A DNA stretch of 15,339 nucleotides from Candidatus Poseidoniaceae archaeon (GTDB lineage: Archaea; Thermoplasmatota; Poseidoniia; Poseidoniales; Poseidoniaceae), in the NCBI GenBank assembly GCA_028822955.1, contig JAPKCL010000034.1, positions 1 to 15,339 of the forward strand, read 5' to 3'. How positions within the stretch are numbered: position 1 is the stretch's first letter; the number at the start of each line of letters is the position of its first letter. Both the position numbers and the translations under genes were made by a program. Under the pieces are notes generated by a model. It searched no databases. It worked only from the letters and a program-made list of their open reading frames with translations, and was not told the origin of the DNA. Below, piece by piece: positions 7,248 through 13,558 of the stretch.

Positions 7248-9278
7248 ATGGCCGACCCAATTCGCACTGAGCCAATCGGTGATGTCGAGGATGCCTCTGC
7301 ACTTGAGCCGTTCCAATTGGGCTTCATGTGCGGTATTGAAGTCCACCAACAACTCGCTACAGGCAAACTTCATTCTCGCCAACCAGGCGTTCTTTACGAC
7401 GTTACAATCGATACTGTACCTGAACAGTGGAACCGTTACCAGCGCCGCTTAAGGGCGGCTCGTGGTGAAGGGGGGGCAATCGATATTGCTGCTCGATTTG
7501 AATCACGACGCAACCGTTCTTTTGTCTATGTCCAATCTCCAAACTCCGGCTTGATTGAACTGGATGAACAACCACCTCTTCCACTCGATAAACAGGCGGT
7601 TTCGATTGCATTAACGGTCTCTGCACTCCTTGAGGCAAAGCCAGTCTCTCTTCTCCAAACGATGAGAAAAACCGTCGTCGATGGTTCGAATACCAGTGGT
7701 TTTCAACGCACTTCTTTAGTGTCAACCGACGGCGTTCTTCAAACCGAAACTGGACCAGTTGGAGTTGATGTATTGTGCTTGGAAGAAGACAGTGCGCGTA
7801 AACTCGATACAATCTCAACAGGCAATGGAGAGCAAGTCATCTACAATTTAGACCGTTTAGGTTTGCCATTGATTGAGATTGCAACTGCGCCGGATGTCCA
7901 GACTCCAGAACATGCAAAAGAAACTTCGATGGCACTCGGAAGATGCTTGCGTCAAACCCGTCAAGTTCGTAGAGGACTTGGTAGCATTCGTCAAGATCTC
8001 AATGTTTCTTTGGCTTGCGGCGACCGTGTCGAGATCAAAGGCTGTCAAGATTTATCATGGATTCCACGAATCATTCGCCTTGAAATGGCTCGCCAATTAC
8101 ATTTCTACCGGCTTGCGAATGAATTGCGTTCCCATCTTTCCTTGCCAGCGCTCCCTCCCGACCGTAGAAGCGACGATGCAGGTCTCGAAACTGAAGTTGC
8201 ACAAGCAGTCGAGGAATATCTTCCTCTTGTTTTAGTCGATGTGAGTGAATGTTTCACGTCATGTGAATCAAAAATGGTTCAGACGGGTTTGAAGCAAGGC
8301 TCCACTATGCTAGCACTCCCCCTTCCTGGTCTTGCTGGGAAGTTCGGTAGCAAAACTTCCGACAAAGAAGGTGCTCAAATGCCTCGACTGGGTCGAGAAT
8401 TGGCAGGTGCTGCTAAACTCGCAGGAGTCAAAGGGGTATTCCATTCTGATGAATTACCTGCATACGGAATTGAAGCGGAACACGTTGCTGCAGTTCGAGC
8501 ACACCTCTCAATTGAGTCAAGTGATGGTTTTATCTTGTGCTTAGCCCCTCAATGGCAGGCTGAATTGGCACTTGAAAGCGTACTGTCCCGAACGCGTATG
8601 GCATGGCATCGAATCGCGCAAGAAGTTCGGAATGTTGTTGTTAAGAAAGGTGCACCAGAAGACGGTACAACAACGCCTATGCGTCCCTTGCCTGGTGGCG
8701 CTCGCATGTACCCAGAGACCGACGTACCCGTATTCATTCTCAGCAAAGAACGGTGGCAAGAAACACTTGACTCTCTACCGATGACAGACAGTGAACGTCA
8801 AGAGCGAATTTCTGAATATGATATTTCTGACGACCAAGCAAGTCAATTATTGGCAAGAGAGTTGGATGACTTTTTCGTTGAATATGCTTCTCAATTACCT
8901 CACAAAGGCTGGGCAAGTGTACTCATGGAAAACGACACAGCAAACCCAGAACTTTGTGCCAACGTCATGGCTGTTAAGGAAGCGGGTCTCATTACCCGTG
9001 AGTCAATGAATGAAATCATTGAACATTTCAAAGATTTGAATCCAACCAATGAACAAATCGCTGAGTATGGCGAATCGCATGGCTTCAAACCCGCAGATGA
9101 AGGAGATTTAGGGGCGGTCATCGAAGGTATTGTCGCTGAACGGGCAGACTTCGTCAAAGAGCGAGGTATGGCGGCCATGGGTCCTTTGATGGGCGTTGTT
9201 ATGCAGACGGTTGGTGCTGCTGATGGTAAAGTCGTCAGTGCTCTTCTGCGACAAGCAATCCTGAAGATTTCGGAGTGA
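7248..9278 (+). CDS. gatE: Glutamyl-tRNA(Gln) amidotransferase subunit E
   Basis: GatE pairs with the asparaginase-like GatD to convert Glu-tRNA(Gln) to Gln-tRNA(Gln) in the archaeal cytoplasm. Numbered from the ATG at 7248 (676 residues), the cradle domain shows GIEVHQQL (29-36), DGSNTSGFQRT (145-155), DRLGLPLIEI (202-211) and GLGSIRQDLN (243-252). The GatE-specific GAD-like insert has VFHSDELPAYGIE near 397-409, and GGARMYPETDVP (483-494) follows. The C-terminus, with MGPLMGVVMQTV and DGKVVSALL, is the YqeY-like tRNA-binding tail. The family is usually about 620-630 residues; this one has a ~25-residue N-terminal extension. Where many GatB/GatE proteins have KLFCxC, this one reads KLHSRQP, so the zinc cysteines are absent. 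A TTG at 7221, 18 bp after mcm, is an alternative start. No gatD is in the window. Confidence 0.95.
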   Translation: MADPIRTEPIGDVEDASALEPFQLGFMCGIEVHQQLATGKLHSRQPGVLYDVTIDTVPEQWNRYQRRLRAARGEGGAIDIAARFESRRNRSFVYVQSPNSGLIELDEQPPLPLDKQAVSIALTVSALLEAKPVSLLQTMRKTVVDGSNTSGFQRTSLVSTDGVLQTETGPVGVDVLCLEEDSARKLDTISTGNGEQVIYNLDRLGLPLIEIATAPDVQTPEHAKETSMALGRCLRQTRQVRRGLGSIRQDLNVSLACGDRVEIKGCQDLSWIPRIIRLEMARQLHFYRLANELRSHLSLPALPPDRRSDDAGLETEVAQAVEEYLPLVLVDVSECFTSCESKMVQTGLKQGSTMLALPLPGLAGKFGSKTSDKEGAQMPRLGRELAGAAKLAGVKGVFHSDELPAYGIEAEHVAAVRAHLSIESSDGFILCLAPQWQAELALESVLSRTRMAWHRIAQEVRNVVVKKGAPEDGTTTPMRPLPGGARMYPETDVPVFILSKERWQETLDSLPMTDSERQERISEYDISDDQASQLLARELDDFFVEYASQLPHKGWASVLMENDTANPELCANVMAVKEAGLITRESMNEIIEHFKDLNPTNEQIAEYGESHGFKPADEGDLGAVIEGIVAERADFVKERGMAAMGPLMGVVMQTVGAADGKVVSALLRQAILKISE

Positions 9279-9283
9279 TTATC

Positions 9284-10963
9284 GTGTTTCGACGCTTGAT
9301 GGCGTTACTGTTTGCCAGCCTTTTTCTTGTGCCTGCAATCCTTGCCGAGGCCCCCTCAACACCTTGGGAAGAAACACATTCCTTTTCGTGGGAATATAAT
9401 TTTGAAACGGGGTTTATCTCGACATCCCCTTTGTTTACCGGTGAACAACTTCTTGTTCGAACTTCTGGGCATGCTGAACCTTCAGTGACTGCTTTTGATT
9501 TATCTGGGGCTAAAATTTGGGAACATACGAACCCAGAATCAACCAATAACGACATGTCCCCACTTCTTCATGTTCCAGCAGGCCAAGGCCAATGTGGCTC
9601 ATGGCCAGAGATGGTTTTGGTCGGATGGACCAGTGGCCTTGTTGAAGCCCTCAACCCTTCTGACGGCGAACTCCTTTGGTCGACACAATCCGAAGTTGTC
9701 GGTTGGGGAGTAACTGGGGAACTTGCACTGGATGGAGCGTTTGTTATGATTCCAACACGCCAAGGTATCGGCCAATACTGCCTTGCTGACGGTCAGCAAC
9801 AATGGTGGACTGAAACCGGATTAGGATGGAGAAATGGAGTTGCCGTGGATGAAACAGGATATTTCATGGGCGATGAAGCCGGTCAACTTTGGCATATTAA
9901 TCGGACAGGGGCCGCAACATCTCATGCCCTTCAACTCGGCAAAATTCGCCATGCCCCTTTGTTTACCGATGCGGGGATACTCATTCATGCACAGGCAGAT
10001 TCAGGCAGTACGATAGGGATTTTCAATTCAACAAATGCTACACTTACTCAGCAGTTCCCGGCAGGTTTCTCTCCAGCAATACCTGTTTTACAAGGTGAAT
10101 ACATCGTAACAGGGGATTCTTCCAATATGCGCATGCTTCATTGTTCAAGTGTATGCGTCGTTCTCGACGAGATTCCTTTCCATACGAATGGCGAAATCGG
10201 GTGGTTTGACAATGGTCAGATTTTCGCACCATCCAACCTCCCAGACTCAAACTGGGGATTTTTTACTTTTGATGATGAGAATAACTTGACGTATTCGTCT
10301 ATTGAAGTGGGATTGCATGGCTATGGTACTGCTTCACCAATCCAGTTTTCAGATGGAGTTACTACGTTTACTGCATTTGGGAACGATCAAGCAATTCTAC
10401 GAGTCTACAGCAATTTTGAGGAGAATACAACACTCTCCACCAGCAATCTCGATTTGGGTGCACAATTACTTCTCTTCGGAATGTTTGTCTTACTGGGATT
10501 CTCGAGTGCTTTCCTGTTGAATGGAAAACGAGAATGGTTTTTGCGAACTTCAAGTTTGTTCGCCCTTGTCCTCGTCGTACTTCTCCTGCCAGATTTATCC
10601 TCACAGTGGTCTAAATCCTTTGATGAACAATTTTCAGAACCAGCATCACCAGAGGAATGGAATGAACAGTGGCCCGATGCATGGCTTGGTACACAAATCA
10701 TCATCTTTGAGATCGATGGTAAAGAGTATTCAGCCGGCGGCTTCGTCGGCCATACAGATGTTTTATCATTGACGCAAGTAGCTTGTGAAGCATTAGATTT
10801 CGAACTTTCAGGCGAATCGACAGAATTGGGTTGGTATATCGATTCAATCAACGGCATCGAAGGGAAAGGCTGGGAATTCTCAGTCGATGGCTCAAAAGGC
10901 ATCATCTCTGTTGACCAATCAATGGTCTTCTCCACTTCAATAGTTCGTTGGACCCCTGTATAA
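9284..10963 (+). CDS. Secreted PQQ-like beta-propeller with two TM helices and a C-terminal DUF4430/transcobalamin-like domain
   Basis: Numbered from the GTG at 9284 (559 residues). Residues 1-21 are a signal peptide (Arg-Arg, then LMALLFASLFLVPAILA, cut probably after AILA). Residues ~25-380 are strand-rich with repeated PQQ/WD40-like blades (SGAKIWEHT, NPSDGELLWSTQ, ADGQQQWWTE, EAGQLWHIN). Two hydrophobic helices follow (~393-412 and ~421-438), joined by a basic NGKREWFLR loop that should face the cytoplasm, putting both the propeller and the C-terminal domain outside. The last ~90 residues have the DUF4430 pattern: IDSINGI then GKGWEFSVDG and a final VRW. DUF4430 resembles the C-terminal domain of transcobalamin and intrinsic factor. 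GGAG at 9272-9275 lies eight bases before this GTG, and the gatE stop is just upstream; GTG 9275 and ATG 9299 are alternatives. The adjacent S component suggests extracellular vitamin capture. Confidence 0.75.
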   Translation: MFRRLMALLFASLFLVPAILAEAPSTPWEETHSFSWEYNFETGFISTSPLFTGEQLLVRTSGHAEPSVTAFDLSGAKIWEHTNPESTNNDMSPLLHVPAGQGQCGSWPEMVLVGWTSGLVEALNPSDGELLWSTQSEVVGWGVTGELALDGAFVMIPTRQGIGQYCLADGQQQWWTETGLGWRNGVAVDETGYFMGDEAGQLWHINRTGAATSHALQLGKIRHAPLFTDAGILIHAQADSGSTIGIFNSTNATLTQQFPAGFSPAIPVLQGEYIVTGDSSNMRMLHCSSVCVVLDEIPFHTNGEIGWFDNGQIFAPSNLPDSNWGFFTFDDENNLTYSSIEVGLHGYGTASPIQFSDGVTTFTAFGNDQAILRVYSNFEENTTLSTSNLDLGAQLLLFGMFVLLGFSSAFLLNGKREWFLRTSSLFALVLVVLLLPDLSSQWSKSFDEQFSEPASPEEWNEQWPDAWLGTQIIIFEIDGKEYSAGGFVGHTDVLSLTQVACEALDFELSGESTELGWYIDSINGIEGKGWEFSVDGSKGIISVDQSMVFSTSIVRWTPV

Positions 10964-11004
10964 CTTAGGTAAGCCTCAAATCATCAACCCTCTTGGGTCG
11001 AATC

Positions 11005-11664
11005 ATGTTCCAAGCAATGGGCGCACACGGCCCTACCCTCTCACCTCTTACGAGTGTGTTACTGGATGTTGTTTTGCTTGGCTGTGCCTTTTGGTTATTG
11101 GCCAAGCCAACCAAGCGACCAATTTTCGATTCATTATTCATGCTGACTTTGGTTCTTTCAGTCTCTTTAATCCGAGTGGTAATGCAACCAATTCCAAATG
11201 TTCAACCTGTTACAGTTGCAGCCCTTTTGGTAGGAGCGCAATTGGGTGCCCGTCGCGGTGCAGCATTTGCAGTGCTTGTCGCGATGATTTCTAATATCTT
11301 CATGGGCGATGGTTGGTGGACTGTTTTCCAAGCAGCAGGGTGGGCAAGTATTGCAATTGCTGGGTCCAGATTGTCACTTGTGACCTCGACAGGCTTCAAT
11401 CTCGGCCGTGCATGCATGGCGTCAATTGTCGCCGCATTTTGGTTCGATTTAATCGTCTCATTCTCAATCCTCGATGGCACCATCGGTTTTACTGAATTTA
11501 TCGTGTATCTCGGACACGGCCTACCGTTTGATTTCCTTCACATGATTGGTAATTTGACCTTTGCCATTTGGATGGGTGGCTGGTTTACCCGACTTCTTGA
11601 GGAAGATCCAAGTCTTGAGGAAATCGAATTTGCGGTGGTGAATGGCCATGGTATCGACGGTTGA
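11005..11664 (+). CDS. ECF-transporter S component, CbrT-like (probable corrinoid/vitamin uptake)
   Basis: A 219-residue membrane protein with about six hydrophobic helices. The block PNVQPVTVAALLVGAQLGAR followed by SNIFMGDGWWTVFQAAGW closely follows the 'PNVxPVT...G..lG.r.G...SN.f.G.G.WT..Q...W' signature of a family of energy-coupling-factor S components that includes the cobalamin transporter CbrT. S components bind the vitamin and toggle in the membrane with a shared EcfT and two ATPases, none of which is in this window. The upstream neighbour carries an extracellular transcobalamin-like DUF4430 domain, which supports a corrinoid-type substrate; this is inference. Start: ATG 11005, with a TTG at 10993 and an ATG at 11017 as alternatives. 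Its 3' end overlaps the first pth2 by 17 bases, so translation is probably coupled. Confidence 0.82.
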   Translation: MFQAMGAHGPTLSPLTSVLLDVVLLGCAFWLLAKPTKRPIFDSLFMLTLVLSVSLIRVVMQPIPNVQPVTVAALLVGAQLGARRGAAFAVLVAMISNIFMGDGWWTVFQAAGWASIAIAGSRLSLVTSTGFNLGRACMASIVAAFWFDLIVSFSILDGTIGFTEFIVYLGHGLPFDFLHMIGNLTFAIWMGGWFTRLLEEDPSLEEIEFAVVNGHGIDG

Positions 11665-12016
11665 TGAACCATCGATGGTTTTCATCGCACGACATGATTT
11701 GAAAATGTCAGCAGGAAAACTCGCCGTCCAATGTTCTCACGCTGCAGTTTCTTGTACCTTGAATGCGCGTAAAACGCATGCTCGTCTTGTTGAACGATGG
11801 AGAAATGCTGGTGCTCGAAAGATTTGCTTACGTGCTGATGATTTGGCAACCTTGCAACGGCTTGCAGGTCAAGCCCAAGCAGCTGGCCTTGTCACGTATT
11901 TAGTGAAAGATGCAGGACATACCGAAGTTCCACCAGGGACCGTTACAGTACTGGGCATTGGACCTGCTCCCCGCCGAGCAATCGATGCACTTGTATCAGA
12001 ATTGAAACCATATTAG
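11648..12016 (+). CDS. pth2: Peptidyl-tRNA hydrolase, Pth2 family (first of two tandem copies)
   Basis: A 122-residue protein of full Pth2 length. Pth2 cleaves the ester bond of peptidyl-tRNAs dropped by ribosomes, recycling tRNA in archaea and eukaryotes. The sequence has ARHDLKMSAGKLAVQCSHAAV (start near residue 14) with the conserved Lys, Gln and His, and DAGHTEVPPGT from residue 88 followed by VTVLGIGP. This is the canonical copy: it keeps the R-x-D-L-K-M block. Start: the ATG at 11648 has GGTGA six bases upstream (11637-11641); an ATG two codons earlier at 11642 is too close to that site. It begins inside the S-component gene and ends eight bases before the second copy. Confidence 0.93.
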   Translation: MVSTVDEPSMVFIARHDLKMSAGKLAVQCSHAAVSCTLNARKTHARLVERWRNAGARKICLRADDLATLQRLAGQAQAAGLVTYLVKDAGHTEVPPGTVTVLGIGPAPRRAIDALVSELKPY

Positions 12017-12024
12017 GTGGTCGC

Positions 12025-12441
12025 ATGGGTATTCGTTCTTTCTTACATCGAATCACTGCTCCACCACTTTCTGGAGAACGAATTGACGAACCATGTAAAA
12101 TGGTCTGTATCGTGAATCAAAGTTTGAAAATGGGTAAAGGAAAGATTGCGGCCCAAGTCGGTCACGGTGCCGTCATGGCGACTATGAAAGCGGGCATGGA
12201 AAAGCCAATCAATCTCGAGCAATGGTTCACGACAGGTCAAAAGAAAGTTTGTCTTAAAGGACGAGATGCGGAGCATCTTCTCGAACTTGAGCAACAAGCA
12301 AAAGCAGCAGGGGTATTGACCACTTTAGTTCATGATGCTGGGCATACTCAAATCCCGAGTGGCTCGCTTACAGTATTGGCCCTCGGCCCCGAAATCGAAG
12401 CAACTTTAGAAGAGATTACTGGTGAATTGAAATTACTCTAA
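12025..12441 (+). CDS. Peptidyl-tRNA hydrolase, Pth2 family (second, diverged tandem copy)
   Basis: A 138-residue Pth2 with LKMGKGKIAAQVGHGAV (34-50) and DAGHTQIPSGS (104-114) followed by LTVLALGP. It carries about 23 extra N-terminal residues (basic, starting MGIRSFLHRI) compared with the first copy. Before LKM it reads NQS instead of the usual R-x-D. The two copies share the fold motifs but differ at most other positions, so the duplication is old or the second copy was acquired. AGGTGG lies four to five bases before the ATG at 12025. Its activity may be the same as, or specialised from, the first copy. No catalytic block is clearly lost, so it is probably functional. Confidence 0.9.
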   Translation: MGIRSFLHRITAPPLSGERIDEPCKMVCIVNQSLKMGKGKIAAQVGHGAVMATMKAGMEKPINLEQWFTTGQKKVCLKGRDAEHLLELEQQAKAAGVLTTLVHDAGHTQIPSGSLTVLALGPEIEATLEEITGELKLL

Positions 12442-12485
12442 GACCACTCCATCGATTTGATGAAGAGAGCCGTTCTGCGAGTGAT

Positions 12486-13526
12486 ATGCGTGACTATCCT
12501 TCTGACCGCGTCGACCTCCGTTCCGATACGGTAACCCAACCGACACCGTCGATGCGTGAAGCGATGAACCGAGCTGTTGTCGGCGACGATGTTCTTGGCG
12601 ATGATCCAACGGTCACACAATTAGAACAACGCCTTGCGGCTTTATGCGGCAAAGAGGCGGGGCTGTTCGTACCTTCAGGTACGATGTCGAATGCCATTGC
12701 CCTTCGAGCCCATACCTCCCCAGGTGACGAAATAATCACGGCTAAAAACAGTCATATCTATCTCTACGAAGGAGGTGGTTACGCTGCATTATGCGGAGCA
12801 TCCATCGCTTTAGTGGATGTTCACGGTGGTTTGATGCGAGTCGAAGATGTTGAACGAGCAATTCGAAAACAAGCGGGCTCTCTTTCCCACTATCCAGACG
12901 GCTCTCTTGTCTGTGTTGAAAATACTTCGAACAGGGGAGGGGGTGCCTGTTATCCCCAAGAAACACTCGATGCAATTGCTGCTCTTGCCAAGGAAAACGA
13001 TTGTGCCACTCATATGGACGGTGCCAGAATTTTCAATGCTGCAGTTGCTACAAACACTTCAGTCGCCCGTATGGTCCGGGATTATGATTCAATTTCTATT
13101 TGTTTTTCCAAAGGGCTAGGGGCGCCAGTCGGTTCGGTTCTGATCGGTTCTACAGCCTTTATTGCACGCGCTCATCGATGGAGAAAGATGTTCGGTGGCG
13201 GTATGCGCCAAGCCGGCATCCTTGCAGCAGCATGCTTGTACGCACTTGACAACAATATCGACCGTCTTGAAGACGACCATCGCAGAACGAGGGTATTGGC
13301 GGAAGCAATTGACCAACTTGAAGGATTTGAAGTGGAAATGCACACCGTAGAAACGAACATGGTATATTTCCAATCGAAGGTGCCGGCAACTCAGGTTATG
13401 GAGCAACTGCAAACATCAGGTATTGATGTCATGGACATTCAACCTCATGCATGCCGGATTGTTGTTCATTTACACATAACCGATGAAGATATTCAACGGA
13501 TATTAGATACATTTGCCGCTTTTTGA
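12486..13526 (+). CDS. ltaE: L-threonine aldolase (low-specificity type), PLP-dependent
   Basis: A 346-residue fold-type I PLP enzyme that splits L-threonine or allo-threonine to glycine and acetaldehyde, feeding glycine supply. Motifs in order are VDLRSDTVTQPT (9-20), GDDVLGDDPT (33-42), FVPSGTMSNAIA (61-72, phosphate-binding turn), the ring-stacking His in NSHIY (H90), ENTSNRGGG (145-153), HMDGARIFNA (176-185, Asp on the pyridine nitrogen) and CFSKGLGAPVGS (206-217) with K209 as the Schiff-base lysine. The length matches the family. The start ATG at 12486 is 44 bp after the second pth2 stop; only a weak GTGAT precedes it. It looks like the last gene of the plus-strand cluster, since a new promoter starts right after its stop. 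Confidence 0.93.
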   Translation: MRDYPSDRVDLRSDTVTQPTPSMREAMNRAVVGDDVLGDDPTVTQLEQRLAALCGKEAGLFVPSGTMSNAIALRAHTSPGDEIITAKNSHIYLYEGGGYAALCGASIALVDVHGGLMRVEDVERAIRKQAGSLSHYPDGSLVCVENTSNRGGGACYPQETLDAIAALAKENDCATHMDGARIFNAAVATNTSVARMVRDYDSISICFSKGLGAPVGSVLIGSTAFIARAHRWRKMFGGGMRQAGILAAACLYALDNNIDRLEDDHRRTRVLAEAIDQLEGFEVEMHTVETNMVYFQSKVPATQVMEQLQTSGIDVMDIQPHACRIVVHLHITDEDIQRILDTFAAF

Positions 13527-13530
13527 GATA

Positions 13531-13538
13531 TTATATAT
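13531..13538 (+). promoter_or_regulatory. Archaeal TATA box positioned for a leaderless mRNA
   Basis: TTATATAT sits five bases after the aldolase stop. Its centre is about 25 bases before the ATG at 13559, which is where archaeal transcription would start, so the message probably begins at or within a base or two of its start codon. No GGTG or GGAG site lies before this ATG, which agrees. It marks a break between the preceding operon and the next gene. Confidence 0.6.
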
Positions 13539-13558
13539 CGTAGAATGCCAATCCCTGT

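Noticed and set aside
7402..7818. Minus-strand 138-codon frame opposite gatE
   Set aside because: No recognisable motif and fully inside a strongly conserved GatE region on the other strand.
10405..10935. Minus-strand 176-codon frame opposite the propeller-DUF4430 gene
   Set aside because: Ser/Lys-rich translation without motifs; the plus strand here encodes the TM hairpin and the DUF4430-like domain.
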